Positions 36,669 through 46,966 of a DNA stretch of 64,000 nucleotides are shown one piece after another (position 1 is the first letter of the stretch; every line of letters begins with the position of its first letter). Source of the stretch: SZUA-318 sp964412015 (GTDB lineage Bacteria; Gemmatimonadota; Gemmatimonadetes; Longimicrobiales; Gaopeijiaceae); contig CAYPMO010000006.1 in assembly GCA_964412015.1 (NCBI GenBank), forward strand, positions 1-64,000, read 5' to 3'. The notes beneath the pieces are model-generated. The model worked only from the letters and a program-made list of their open reading frames with translations, was not told where the DNA came from and did not search any database. The position numbers and the translations under genes were made by a program.

Positions 36669-37679
36669 ATGGATGATCTCGTCGTGATTTGGGGTGCCGG
36701 CGCCATGGGCGGCTCCATCGGCGCGTGGCTCGTCCGCGCGCACCAGCGCGTCCTTCTGGTGGACGCCGATCGGGCGCACGCCGCGGCGATCGCGGAGCAC
36801 GGGCTCCGCATTACGGGCCCGGTGGCGGAGTTCACCGTGGATGCGGCGTGCCTCCTCCCCGATCAGGTCGAGCCGGGGCTGAAGACCGTTCTGCTCGCCG
36901 TGAAGGCGCACCACACGGAGGCGGCGCTGGACACGCTCACGCCGCTGCTCGCCGACGACGGGTTCATCGTCTCGGTGCAGAACGGGCTGAACGAGCTCGT
37001 CATCGCGCGGCACGTCGGCGAGGAGCGCACGGTGGGCTGTTTCGTGAACTTCGGTGCCGACGTCATGGAGCCCGGCGTGATCCAGCGCGGCAACCGCGGC
37101 GCGGTCGTCGTCGGCGAGCTGAGCGGCAAGATGACGCCGCGCGTGCGCGAGTTGCACCGGCTCTTCCGGCTGTTCGAGCCGGACGCGATCACCACCGACA
37201 ACATCTGGGGTTATCTGTGGGGGAAGCTCGCCTACGGGAGCCTCCTCTTCGCGACGGCGCTCGCCGACGCCTCGATCGCCGATGTGCTCGCCTCGGAGAA
37301 GCATCGGCCGGTGCTCAGCGAGCTGGCGCGCGAGGTCATGCGGGTCGCGGCCGCCAGGGACGTGCGGCCGGAGGCGTTCGACGGATTCAACCCGCGCGCG
37401 TTCGGCTCGACCGCCCTCGACGCGGACGCACGAGACAGCCTGGACCGCCTGGTGGCGTTCAACCGCGCCTCGGCGAAGAGCCACAGCGGGATCTGGCGTG
37501 ACCTGGCCGTGCGGAAGCGGAAGACCGAGGTGGACGCGCAGATCGCGCCGATCGTGACGCTGGGCGCCGAGGCGGGCGTGGACGCGCCGCTGGTGCGGCG
37601 CCTCGTGGAGCTCGTTCACGACGTGGAGGAGGGGCGGCGTCCCCAGAGCTGGGAGACGCTGGACGCGCTGGGGGCGTGA
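36669..37679 (+). CDS. ketopantoate reductase-family (ApbA/PanE-like) dehydrogenase
   Basis: A 336-aa protein with an N-terminal NAD(P) site (VIWGAGAMGGSIGAWL), VLLAVKAHHTEAAL and VQNGLNEL, and a helical C-terminal ApbA_C domain containing the Lys in WGKLAYG and the SHSGIWRDL segment (the SMxxD region of PanE). It starts 28 bases after the Fe-S oxidoreductase. The closest reaction is NADPH-dependent reduction of a 2-keto acid. Whether it is the true PanE is uncertain, since many paralogues exist. Confidence 0.85.
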   Translation: MDDLVVIWGAGAMGGSIGAWLVRAHQRVLLVDADRAHAAAIAEHGLRITGPVAEFTVDAACLLPDQVEPGLKTVLLAVKAHHTEAALDTLTPLLADDGFIVSVQNGLNELVIARHVGEERTVGCFVNFGADVMEPGVIQRGNRGAVVVGELSGKMTPRVRELHRLFRLFEPDAITTDNIWGYLWGKLAYGSLLFATALADASIADVLASEKHRPVLSELAREVMRVAAARDVRPEAFDGFNPRAFGSTALDADARDSLDRLVAFNRASAKSHSGIWRDLAVRKRKTEVDAQIAPIVTLGAEAGVDAPLVRRLVELVHDVEEGRRPQSWETLDALGA

Positions 37680-37686
37680 GGGACGC

Positions 37687-37714
37687 GGACCGCGCCGCGC
37701 GCCCGACGCGGTCC
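37687..37714 (+). terminator. hairpin after the ApbA/PanE-like gene
   Basis: An 8-bp perfect stem (GGACCGCG / CGCGGTCC) with a 12-base loop lies 8 bases after the stop. The rest of the 222-base convergent gap (to 37901) shows no gene. Confidence 0.5.
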
Positions 37715-37901
37715 GGGGCCGTGCCGCCCCAACCCGCTCCCGCGCAAGATCACGCCTACCATGGTGGTGGGCGCATGGAGGTTTCGCCGGTGATGCAGCG
37801 TCTCTCGTCCTCGCCGTAGCGCTGCTACGACTCGTCGTCGTTCCTCCCCTGACCAGCGAAAGCCCCATGCGCGCGGGGTACTCCCCTTCTTCAGCGACCT
37901 G

Positions 37902-38675
37902 CTAGATCCCTTCCTCGTACAGGTCCGCGGGGTCCATCGCGTTCAGGTCCACGAGGAAGTCGGCGAGCTTGTCCGTGAGCGCGTCGAAGTACGCGGCGCC
38001 CTTGGCGCTCGTGGCCTTCGAGGGATCCCCGATGCCGGTGTCGTCGGTGACCCGCGTCCACTGGCGCGGCGCCCATGCCCACTTCTCACGGAACGCCGCG
38101 ACCCTCCAGTCGCGCGCCGTGCCCGGCCCGGCCTCGTCGAGAGGAAGCAGGAGCTCCGGATGGAGGTGCAGCATGAGGCTGGTCTCCATCTCCCCCGCGT
38201 GGTCACCCGGCTCGTCGAAGACGTGGGCGAGCCCGGGCACGGCATACCAATTCACCGCGCAGAGGAAGAGCGGCGTGCGCGCCTGCAGCTCACGGATCAT
38301 CTGCCGGAAGTCGTTCCCCCCGTGCCCGTTGAGCACGAGGAGCTTCGCCACCCTGTGTGCCTCGAGGCTCTCCACGACGTCCGCGAGCAGGGTCGCCTGG
38401 GTGCTCGGCTTCATGTTCATCGTGAACGGGATGTCGAGCTGCTGCGTGTTCACACCGAAGGGCACCGTGGGGAGCACGACCACCCGCGCGCCCCGGTCCC
38501 ACGCCTTCCGGGCGGCCTCCTCCGCCACGGCCGTCGTCTCGTAGCAGTCCGTGCCGTAGGGCAGATGGAGGTTGTGCGCCTCGGTCGCACCCCAGGGGAG
38601 GATCGCGATCTCGTAGGAGTCCTCTCGGACCGTGCTCCACGTGCATTCGGAGAGGACCCAGGGTCGGGCTCTCAT
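37902..38675 (-). CDS. creatininase-family metal-dependent amidohydrolase
   Basis: A 257-aa creatininase-fold enzyme. Metal ligands are PWGATEAHNLHLPYGTD (Glu, His, Asp), NGHGGN (His) and the classic HAGEMETS (His, Glu). It is only distantly like the copy at 24391. The ATG at 38675 has AGGAG about 5 bases upstream; the ATG at 38678 overlaps the TGA of the preceding lipoprotein gene. It ends a run of minus-strand genes with the Nudix and GGT genes. Substrate unknown. Confidence 0.9.
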   Translation of the reverse strand: MRARPWVLSECTWSTVREDSYEIAILPWGATEAHNLHLPYGTDCYETTAVAEEAARKAWDRGARVVVLPTVPFGVNTQQLDIPFTMNMKPSTQATLLADVVESLEAHRVAKLLVLNGHGGNDFRQMIRELQARTPLFLCAVNWYAVPGLAHVFDEPGDHAGEMETSLMLHLHPELLLPLDEAGPGTARDWRVAAFREKWAWAPRQWTRVTDDTGIGDPSKATSAKGAAYFDALTDKLADFLVDLNAMDPADLYEEGI

Positions 38676-39226
38676 CATGGCTCCTGTGTCGGAAGCTCGA
38701 GCCTGAGGACGCCGCCCCCGGGCATGCGCACCTCGCCACCGAGCTGAAGGACCATCGTCAGCCCGTCCACGTAGTCCGCCGCCCGCCGGATACGGCCACC
38801 CTCGGTCTCGATGATCGTGACGCCGTTGAGGACGACTTCGCGGCCGGTGACGATCGGGAGCGTCGAGCCGATGGGCCGATCCTGGGTCCCGGTGAACACC
38901 CACTCGGCGACCGCTCCCCCCTCGGACACGTGGAGGCCGAGGACGTCGATGCTCACGCCCGTCGCCCACCGGTTGCCGCCCTCGACGTACCCGGCGATCT
39001 CCTCGAGCCCGCGGTACTGCTGCTGATTCGCGAAGTCGTCGTACACGGCATCCGGGTAGAAGAGGCCCGCCACGTCCTCGGGGTCGGCGGCGGCGAGGCG
39101 GGCGATCAGCGTGCGCATCGCGATCTCGTTCTCGGCCTCGAGTCGCGAGGGCCGCGAGTCACGCGACGCGCAACCTGCGGGGAACACCAGCAGCGCCACG
39201 AGGAGGACCGTTCTCTTCGCCTTCAT
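38675..39226 (-). CDS. NTF2/SnoaL-like lipoprotein
   Basis: A 183-aa protein with a lipoprotein leader (TVLLVALLVFPAGC) and a SnoaL/NTF2-like domain: EIAMRTLIARLAAADPEDVAGLFYPDAVYDD, then GVAEWV-type beta strands and a late EGGRIRRAADYVD. This fold often forms cyclase, isomerase or binding pockets. Its ATG overlaps the Nudix stop by 4 bases. The specific function cannot be inferred. Confidence 0.82.
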   Translation of the reverse strand: MKAKRTVLLVALLVFPAGCASRDSRPSRLEAENEIAMRTLIARLAAADPEDVAGLFYPDAVYDDFANQQQYRGLEEIAGYVEGGNRWATGVSIDVLGLHVSEGGAVAEWVFTGTQDRPIGSTLPIVTGREVVLNGVTIIETEGGRIRRAADYVDGLTMVLQLGGEVRMPGGGVLRLELPTQEP

Positions 39227-40107
39227 GGATCCACCTCCATACCGATTCCTGTGGGGGTGACGACCGGCCTGGGGAGGATGACGGGAATGTCGCGTCCTCC
39301 GAAGTCCTCCAGGATCGCGTCCACCGAGTCGAAGCCGGTCAGGTCCTCGAGCGTACGGATCGTGGGAAAGACCATCGGGAGCGTCCCCGTCCGGGACCTC
39401 CGCACGGCCAGGTGTGGCTCGATCCAGATCGCGTCGGTCATCTCGCGGGCGTCCAGAACGGCCTGGGCGCCGGGCCGGACCTTGGCGGCGAAGAAGCGCG
39501 TGTCGTAGCGCCGAGGCTCCACCACCGGCGTGATCCAGTGGGCCAGGTACTCGAGCGCCGCGCCGTCGAGCCGGCACCCCAGCTCCCGGAGGACCGCCGG
39601 AAACGCGACCGTTCTCTGCATGAGCGCGCCGCGGAGCGCATCCACTCGCGTGTCCTCCCTCGCGGTCGGGGGAGGCGTTCCGTCAGCGCCGCGGGCGATC
39701 AGGATGCCCGTTTCCTCGAAGGCCTCGCGGAGCGCCGCGAGGTAGTAGGCGATCGCGGAGGGCTCGGCGGCCGCCGCGCGCGCGCGGTCGGTCTCCGGCA
39801 CGTCGTCCCGGAGACCGAGGCGCCGGGCCGCTGCTTCCGCGTCGAGCCCGTCGAGACGGGCGATGAGCGCCTCGTCGGCGTCCGAGCGGTCCACACAGCC
39901 TCCGGGAAACACGTACGCGCCCGGGACAAACCCCGAGTTCCGGGTGCGGCGAAGCAGGAGCACCTCGGGACCGCGGGCTCCGTCGCGGAGCAGCACGATC
40001 GTCGCGGCCGGCCGCGCGGGCGTGGGCGTCTCGGGTGGATGCTCGACGTGCTCGGCGAACCGCTCGGGGAAACTGTCGAACGGGATGACGCAGTCGCGAT
40101 CGCTCAT
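39223..40107 (-). CDS. NUDIX hydrolase, NUDT19/NUDT7-like layout
   Basis: A 294-aa NUDIX protein. FPGGCVD marks the start of the box and REAFEETGI its catalytic helix. A long insertion of about 50 residues separates them, as in NUDT19-like CoA or nucleoside-diphosphate hydrolases. The N-terminus AATIVLLRDGARGPEVLLLRR is typical of the family. ATG at 40107 is chosen because the frame upstream is antisense-like. It precedes the NTF2-like gene with a 4-base overlap. Confidence 0.88.
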   Translation of the reverse strand: MSDRDCVIPFDSFPERFAEHVEHPPETPTPARPAATIVLLRDGARGPEVLLLRRTRNSGFVPGAYVFPGGCVDRSDADEALIARLDGLDAEAAARRLGLRDDVPETDRARAAAAEPSAIAYYLAALREAFEETGILIARGADGTPPPTAREDTRVDALRGALMQRTVAFPAVLRELGCRLDGAALEYLAHWITPVVEPRRYDTRFFAAKVRPGAQAVLDAREMTDAIWIEPHLAVRRSRTGTLPMVFPTIRTLEDLTGFDSVDAILEDFGGRDIPVILPRPVVTPTGIGMEVDP

Positions 40108-40133
40108 GGCGCGCGTCGGCGGACGGCCGGGCC

Positions 40134-41783
40134 TCAGCGCCCCGCCGCCATCCCGTCCTTGCGCGGGTCGGAGGCGGCGGCCCATCCGTGCTCGAGCTTC
40201 ATGACCGCTTGTGCGCCCCCGAAGGAGACTCCCTGGGGGTCGCGCAGCGTGTGGCCCATCGCGTGCAACTCGGCCGCGACGGAATCCGGAAGGGCCTCGA
40301 TGGCGACCGTGGTCCCGCTGAAGTGGCGGAACCGCGGCGCCTCCACGGCCTCCTGGAGATCCATGCCGAACTCGAGCAGGTTGAGCAGCACCTGGACGTG
40401 GCCCTGCGGCTGCATGGCTCCTCCCATCACGCCGAACGAAAGCCACGGGCGTCCGTCCTTCGTGACGAACGCGGGAATGATCGTATGGAACGGGCGCTTG
40501 TTCGGCGCCAGGCGGTTCGCGTGTCCCGCCTCGAGCGTGAAACCCGCGCCGCGGTTCTGGAGCGCGAACCCCGTGCCCGGGACGACGATCCCCGAGCCGA
40601 AGTACTCGTAGATCGAGCAGATGAACGAGACCATGTTCCCCCGTTCGTCGGCGACGGACAGGTAGATCGTCTCGCTCTCGGTGGAGTGCGCGCCGGGAGA
40701 GGGCCGGTCCGCCGCGCGGGCGGGGTCGATGAGCCCGGCCCGTCGGCGCACGTAGTCGGGACGCAGCATGCGCTCGGGCGCGACCTCCATGGCGTCCGGG
40801 TCGGCCACGTACTCGGCCAGGTCGGCGTAGGCGAGCTTCTTGGCCTCGATGAGGGTGTGCAGATAGCGCGGGGAGTTGTGCCCCATCGCCTTCAGGTCGA
40901 AGCCCTCCATCATCTTCAGGATCTGAAGCGCCGCCACGCCCTGGCCCGCGGGAGGGAGCTCCCAGAGCGTGTAGCCCTTGTAGTCCACGGACAGGGGGGT
41001 GACCCAGCGCACGCGGTGGGTGCGAAGGTCGTCGAGCGTCAGGAATCCGCCCAGGCGGTCGAGCTCCGCGACGATCTCCTCACCGAGCGCCCCGCCGTAG
41101 AGCTCCTTGATGCCGTTCCGGGAGATGCGCCGGAACGTGCGGGCGAGGTCCGGGTTGCGGAACCAGGTCCCCGCGCTGGGAGGCTGGCCGCCCGGGAGGA
41201 ACGTGGCGGCAGCGGCGTCGTTCCGGCGCAGAAGGCCGGCCGTGTTCCGCCAGTCCCGGGCGATGATCGGAGTGACCGGGAACCCCTCGTCGGCGATGCG
41301 GATCGCGGGCTCGAGGACCTGGGCGAGCGTCATGGTGCCGTAGCTCTCGAGGAGCGCCTGCCAGCCCGACAGCGCTCCGGGCACGGTGATCGAGCGGGGA
41401 CCCTGATAGGGGACGCCGGTCTCCCCGGCGGCGAGGATCGCCTCGGCCGAGGCCTTCGAGCCGGATCGGCCGCTGGCGTCCAGGCCCACGAGGCGCCCCT
41501 CGCGCTCGGACCAGGCGATCGCGAACATGTCGCCGCCGATCCCGGTCATGTGGGGCTCGGTGACGTTCAGCACGGCCACGGCCGCGACCGCGGCGTCGAA
41601 TGCGTTCCCGCCCGCGTCGAGGATCCGCAGCGCCGCTCCGGTGGCGAGCGGCTGGCTCGTCGCCACCGCGCCCCTCGGGGCGTAGACGGTGGAGCGGCCC
41701 GAGCGCGTCGCGGGGCTCGTCACCTGAGGGAGTGCGGGCTCGGCCGCGCACGCGAGGAGAACCAGGGCGGGAAGGACTCGCAT
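40134..41783 (-). CDS. gamma-glutamyltransferase-family exported protein
   Basis: A 549-aa Ntn-hydrolase precursor with an N-terminal signal (MRVLPALVLLACAAEPALP). The family core is GAVATSQPLATGAALRILDAGGNAFDAAVA and the substrate pocket GGDMFAI. The self-cleavage/nucleophile site reads ETIYLSVADERGN, in place of the TTHxSVVD of classical GGTs. The nucleophile Thr is retained; Ile and Tyr replace Thr and His, as in the YwrD-like branch. It would cleave gamma-glutamyl or related amide bonds in the periplasm. The Gly-rich C-terminal part FGVMGGAMQPQGH is normal. Confidence 0.9.
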   Translation of the reverse strand: MRVLPALVLLACAAEPALPQVTSPATRSGRSTVYAPRGAVATSQPLATGAALRILDAGGNAFDAAVAAVAVLNVTEPHMTGIGGDMFAIAWSEREGRLVGLDASGRSGSKASAEAILAAGETGVPYQGPRSITVPGALSGWQALLESYGTMTLAQVLEPAIRIADEGFPVTPIIARDWRNTAGLLRRNDAAAATFLPGGQPPSAGTWFRNPDLARTFRRISRNGIKELYGGALGEEIVAELDRLGGFLTLDDLRTHRVRWVTPLSVDYKGYTLWELPPAGQGVAALQILKMMEGFDLKAMGHNSPRYLHTLIEAKKLAYADLAEYVADPDAMEVAPERMLRPDYVRRRAGLIDPARAADRPSPGAHSTESETIYLSVADERGNMVSFICSIYEYFGSGIVVPGTGFALQNRGAGFTLEAGHANRLAPNKRPFHTIIPAFVTKDGRPWLSFGVMGGAMQPQGHVQVLLNLLEFGMDLQEAVEAPRFRHFSGTTVAIEALPDSVAAELHAMGHTLRDPQGVSFGGAQAVMKLEHGWAAASDPRKDGMAAGR

Positions 41784-41823
41784 GGGGCTACCTCGTAGTT
41801 CATGGTTTCGACGCGCGTGGAGC

Positions 41824-42447
41824 CTACGCCCCGCGTTCCAGGATGCGGAGCTCGCCGGGGAAGAGCCCGCGCATGGCTTCGACCTCCTCGCGCCCGGCGT
41901 GAGGCTCGCCCCAATGGATCGGGACGGCCACCGAGGCGCCGCACGCCGCGGCGGCCCGGGCGGCTTCGGCCGGACCCATCGTGTAGTGGCCGCCGCACGG
42001 CAGGAAGGCCACGTCGCAACGGATCCCGAACATCGCCGGGAGGAAGTCCGTGTCGCCGGCGTGGTAGTACGTGACTCCGCCTACCGTGAAGACGTAGCCG
42101 AGCCAACCCTGCTCCGGACGGTGGAACCGCTTGTCGACGTTGTGGGCCGGGACGGCCAGGACGTCGAGGCCCTCGAGCTGGAGCATATCGCCGGGGCGCA
42201 TGAAGTGGTCGGCATCCGCGAGGAGCTTCTTCATGGAAGCCGGCGCGACGACCACCGTGCTCGAGGTCCGGACGCGGTCGATGTCCACCTCGCTGAAGTT
42301 GTCGTAGTGCGGGTGGGTGAGGAGGATGTAGTCGGCGCGAGACGCCTCGGGGAGGCCGATGGGGTCCACGTGGATCGTCAGGCCCGCGCGGCGGATCCTC
42401 ACTGAGGAGCCCCGGAACCACGTGACACCGTCGAGCATGTCGTGCAT
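41824..42447 (-). CDS. metal-dependent hydrolase, metallo-beta-lactamase fold (UlaG/UPF0173-like)
   Basis: A 207-aa beta-lactamase-fold protein. The metal site is LTHPHYDNFS, where Asn replaces the usual second His of HxHxDH; further ligands are AGDTDF and the terminal HWGE. This is like the UlaG/RomA/UPF0173 group (ribonucleolytic or lactonase-like). ATG at 42447 gives a normal length; a longer frame starts at 42573. It follows the Lon intergenic region on the opposite strand. Confidence 0.85.
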   Translation of the reverse strand: MHDMLDGVTWFRGSSVRIRRAGLTIHVDPIGLPEASRADYILLTHPHYDNFSEVDIDRVRTSSTVVVAPASMKKLLADADHFMRPGDMLQLEGLDVLAVPAHNVDKRFHRPEQGWLGYVFTVGGVTYYHAGDTDFLPAMFGIRCDVAFLPCGGHYTMGPAEAARAAAACGASVAVPIHWGEPHAGREEVEAMRGLFPGELRILERGA

Positions 42448-42746
42448 GTGATCCCCACGAGCAGTGGCGCGCAGCCGGACGAGGTGCCAAGCTAAACACC
42501 GCCCCCACGACCGGGAGCCAACGTAACTGCGCCCGGCGAACGGTAAAAGTGGCGCTCCGACACGGCGCGGCACGCCACGATGGCAGGAGGTCCTGCGCTT
42601 CAGGCACCATTCGGGGGTAGGTGGGTGGCAGGGATCGTGCAGGACCGGCCCCTGAGCCGGTCTGCGCCGTCTGGGCTGCCGGTCACGAGAATCGCCGACT
42701 GGACCGCCGCCTTCGGGCGGGGGACGGAAGAGAAGAAGAGGATTCC
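42448..42746. other. divergent intergenic region upstream of lon
   Basis: The 299-base gap holds the lon promoter region but I cannot assign -35/-10 boxes. A 6-bp hairpin (ACCGGC/GCCGGT, 42644-42661) lies in the leader. No CIRCE or heat-shock-type element is recognised. No gene is seen. Confidence 0.4.
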
Positions 42747-45299
42747 ATGGGCGAGCGCTTCACCCTCCCGGTCCTTCCCCTCCGGGACACCGTGGTCTAC
42801 CCGGGGGTCGCCGTACCCATCTCGGCCGGCCGCCCTGGCACGGTCGAGGCCGTGCAGGAGGCTCTGGACGGAGACCGTCGGCTCTTCGCCGTGGCGCAGC
42901 GCGAGAACGTGGACGACCCCGTGCCGAGCGTGCTGTACACGATCGGGACGGTGGTCCGGGTCATCCAGACCCACCGTGTGCGAGGAGGCGTGCAACTCCT
43001 CGTGCAAGGAGAGAGGCGCGCCCAGGCGCTCTCCTACGAGCAGGACGGGCGGTCCATGCTCCGGGCGGTGCTGCTGCCCATGGAGCGCGTCCCGCCCCAG
43101 AACGTGTCCGATCCCGCATTCCAGGCGCTCGACCGGGAGCTCCGCCAGCGGGCGGCCGAGCTCGGGACCAGGCGGGGCGTTCCCGCCGAAGCCCTGAACC
43201 AGCTCATCCAGGGAGTGGACGAACCCGGAGCGTTCTCGGACCTCGTGGCGTTCTATCTCGAGCTGTCCACCGAGGACAAGCAGCGACTTCTGGAGACGCT
43301 GGACGACGAAGCCCGGATGCGCTCGGCCCTCGTGGCGGTGGAGCGCGAGCTGGCCCGTATCGACGCGCAGGAGGACATCCAGGCGAAGGTCCAGTCGGAG
43401 CTGGGCGAGCGGCAGCGCGAGATGCTTCTGCGCGAGCAGCTCAAGGCGATCCAGAAGGAGTTGGGAGAGGAGGAGGAGCGGGACGACGTCGAGGAGATGC
43501 GCAAGCGCATCGAGCAGCTCGAGTTGGCCGATGACCAGCGCACCGAGGTGGACCGGGAGCTCCGGCGCCTCGAGCGCACGAGCCCCCAGTCGGCGGAGTA
43601 CCAGGTGATCCGCACGTTCCTGGAGTGGATCACCGAGCTGCCCTGGAATCAGCGCACCGAAGACAAGATCGATCTGAGGCGCTCCGAGGAGATCCTGGAG
43701 GAGGATCACTACGGGCTCGAGGACGTGAAGGACCGCATCGTCGAGTTCCTGGCCGTGCGCAAGCTCCAGCTCGAGCGCGAGTCCGAGGAGGAGGGCGCGG
43801 GGGCGGGGGCCGCGCCGGAGGCTGAGCGGGAGGAGGAGCCCGAGGAGGAGCCCGAGGAGGCGAGCGAGGCGGAGGGCGAGGGCGGCGCGACGTCGGAGGA
43901 GATCACCGCCGAGGACATCCACCGTGCCGGCAAGGGCCCGATCCTCCTCTTCGTCGGGCCCCCGGGGGTCGGGAAGACGTCGATCGCGCAGTCCATCGCG
44001 CGGTCGCTCGGGCGAAAGTACGTGCGCATCTCCCTTGGAGGCGCGCGGGACGAGGCGGACATCCGCGGCCACCGGCGCACGTACGTCGGCGCGATGCCGG
44101 GACGCATCATCCAAGGCATGCGACAGGCCAAGAGCAAGAACCCGGTCTTCCTGCTGGACGAAGTGGACAAGCTCGGCGTGTCGTTCCAGGGGGATCCCAG
44201 CTCGGCGCTCCTCGAGGTGCTGGATCCGGCACAGAACTCGACGTTCGTGGACCACTACCTCGGGATCCCGTTCGATCTCTCCGAGGTGCTGTTCATCGCG
44301 ACGGCGAACTACCTGGACCGCATCCCCGGGCCTCTGCTCGACCGCATGGAGCGCGTGGACTTCGCGGGCTACACCGAGCAGGAGAAGCTGGAGATCGCCA
44401 AGCGCTATCTCCTACCGCGGCAGCGGAGGGAGAACAGCCTGCAGGACGACGAGCTGACGATGACCGACGAGGCCATTCTCACCGTCGTGCAGAACTACAC
44501 GCGGGAGGCAGGCGTTCGGCAACTCGAGCGCGAGGTGGGCAAGTTCGCACGCAAGGTGGCCCGCAGCATCGCCGGCGGGAAGGTGGAGAGGCTGAACGCC
44601 ACGCCCGACGACGTTCGCGAGCTCCTCGGACGGCCGCGGGTGCATCCGGAGCGCATGGCCGAGGAGGACATTGTAGGCGTGGCCACGGGGATGTTCTATA
44701 CGCCCATGGGCGGCGACATCATGTTCGTCGAGGCCAGTGTCATGCCGGGCGAAGGAGGCCTCGTCCTCACGGGGCAACTGGGGGACGTCATGAAGGAGTC
44801 GGGGCGGGCCGCGCTCTCGTACGCGAAGGCGCACTGGAAGTCTCTCGGGATCCCCGAGGAGGGGCTGAAGGGCCGTGAGGTGCACATTCATGTGCCCGCG
44901 GGCGCCATCCCGAAGGACGGCCCGTCGGCGGGGATCACGATGGCCACGGCGCTCGTGTCCGCCCTCTCGGGTCGGAAGGTCCGCAAGGACGTGGCGATGA
45001 CCGGCGAGCTGACCCTGACCGGCCGGGTCCTGCCGATCGGCGGCGTAAAGGAGAAGGTCCTGGGCGCCGTGCGCGCAGGGATCCGGGAGATCATCCTGCC
45101 GATGGACAACGAGGCGGACATCGAGGACATCCCCGCGGACGTGCAGGAGAAGCTCACGTTCCACCTTGTGGAGACCCTCGACGAGGTCGTGAGCGTGGCG
45201 CTCGGCGGCGAGCCGACCAAGGGCAAGAAGGCACCCGGGAAACAGCGCGCGAAGAAGGACGTGGCACTCGAGGCGATCCGCCCGATCGGCAACGCGTAA
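42747..45299 (+). CDS. lon: ATP-dependent protease Lon with acidic insertion
   Basis: This 850-aa AAA+ protease degrades damaged and regulatory proteins. Residues 1-200 are the LON substrate-binding domain (LPVLPLRDTVVYPGVAVPI). A coiled coil (RQREMLLREQLKAIQKELG) follows, then the ATPase (GPPGVGKTS, FLLDEVDKLG). The protease has the Ser in KDGPSAGIT and the catalytic Lys region in GGVKEKVLGAVRAG. Residues about 345-390 are an acidic Glu/Ala/Gly-rich insert just before the Walker A. It is odd for Lon, with a GC-rich GAG/GCG codon run. ATG at 42747 has AGAGGAT upstream. Confidence 0.96.
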   Translation: MGERFTLPVLPLRDTVVYPGVAVPISAGRPGTVEAVQEALDGDRRLFAVAQRENVDDPVPSVLYTIGTVVRVIQTHRVRGGVQLLVQGERRAQALSYEQDGRSMLRAVLLPMERVPPQNVSDPAFQALDRELRQRAAELGTRRGVPAEALNQLIQGVDEPGAFSDLVAFYLELSTEDKQRLLETLDDEARMRSALVAVERELARIDAQEDIQAKVQSELGERQREMLLREQLKAIQKELGEEEERDDVEEMRKRIEQLELADDQRTEVDRELRRLERTSPQSAEYQVIRTFLEWITELPWNQRTEDKIDLRRSEEILEEDHYGLEDVKDRIVEFLAVRKLQLERESEEEGAGAGAAPEAEREEEPEEEPEEASEAEGEGGATSEEITAEDIHRAGKGPILLFVGPPGVGKTSIAQSIARSLGRKYVRISLGGARDEADIRGHRRTYVGAMPGRIIQGMRQAKSKNPVFLLDEVDKLGVSFQGDPSSALLEVLDPAQNSTFVDHYLGIPFDLSEVLFIATANYLDRIPGPLLDRMERVDFAGYTEQEKLEIAKRYLLPRQRRENSLQDDELTMTDEAILTVVQNYTREAGVRQLEREVGKFARKVARSIAGGKVERLNATPDDVRELLGRPRVHPERMAEEDIVGVATGMFYTPMGGDIMFVEASVMPGEGGLVLTGQLGDVMKESGRAALSYAKAHWKSLGIPEEGLKGREVHIHVPAGAIPKDGPSAGITMATALVSALSGRKVRKDVAMTGELTLTGRVLPIGGVKEKVLGAVRAGIREIILPMDNEADIEDIPADVQEKLTFHLVETLDEVVSVALGGEPTKGKKAPGKQRAKKDVALEAIRPIGNA

Positions 45300-45305
45300 C
45301 GCGCG

Positions 45306-45330
45306 CCGCGAGCGCGGCCCGGTCTCGCGG
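45306..45330. terminator. hairpin between lon and the macro-domain gene
   Basis: A 7-bp perfect stem (CCGCGAG / CTCGCGG) with an 11-base loop begins 7 bases after the lon stop. It also lies just beyond the 3' end of the convergent macro-domain gene and may serve both. Confidence 0.5.
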
Positions 45331-45337
45331 GTCGCGA

Positions 45338-45871
45338 CTACGCGCGCTCGAGCTCCGCCAGCTTCCGGCTGAACACCCGGAGATCGGCGGCTGACCACAG
45401 CACGAAGCGGATCCGCCGCACCGAGCGGAGTCGGCTCGCCCAGTCTCTCACCGTGAGCAGCGAGACCTCGGCTGCCTCGGCGAGCGGATAGCCGTATACG
45501 CCGGTCGAGATGGCCGGGAACGCGACCGACTCGAGTCCCGCCACGTCCGCCAGCTCCAGGCAGCGACGGTAGCAGGAGGCCAGGAGATCGGCCGAGCGCT
45601 CGTCGCGGCCGTAGATCGGTCCCACCGTGTGGATGACGTGGCGGTTGGGCAACCCGTGGCCTCCCGTCATCACCGCGTCACCGGTCTCGACGGGCGCCAG
45701 CGGAGCCGCCTCCCGGTAGAGCCCCGGGCCCGCGGCCCGGTGGATCGCGCCGGCCACGCCGGCGCCGGGCGCGAGATGGGGGTTGGCGGCGCACACCACC
45801 GCGTCCATGTCGGGCTGCGCGGCGATGTCGCCCTGGACACACTCGATCGAAACGGATCCGAACCGGAGCAT
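45338..45871 (-). CDS. macro-domain protein (ADP-ribose/O-acetyl-ADP-ribose deacylase-like)
   Basis: A 177-aa macro domain with QGDIAAQ, the adenine/ribose loop VVCAANPHLAPGAGVAGAIHRAAG, and FPAISTGVYGYPLAEAA. Such proteins bind or hydrolyse ADP-ribose derivatives. It lies 33 bases downstream of selD on the same strand and is probably co-transcribed with it. The functional link is not obvious. It ends near the lon terminator hairpin. Confidence 0.92.
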   Translation of the reverse strand: MLRFGSVSIECVQGDIAAQPDMDAVVCAANPHLAPGAGVAGAIHRAAGPGLYREAAPLAPVETGDAVMTGGHGLPNRHVIHTVGPIYGRDERSADLLASCYRRCLELADVAGLESVAFPAISTGVYGYPLAEAAEVSLLTVRDWASRLRSVRRIRFVLWSAADLRVFSRKLAELERA

Positions 45872-45904
45872 CCCCTCCTCCTTCCGCCGTTGGCGGCGCT
45901 GCCC

Positions 45905-46966
<1,062 letters not shown>

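Noticed and set aside
42448..42746. A CIRCE or sigma32-type heat-shock element before lon
   Set aside because: I found no TTAGCACTC/GAGTGCTAA pair or clear heat-shock promoter; the only hairpin is 6 bp.
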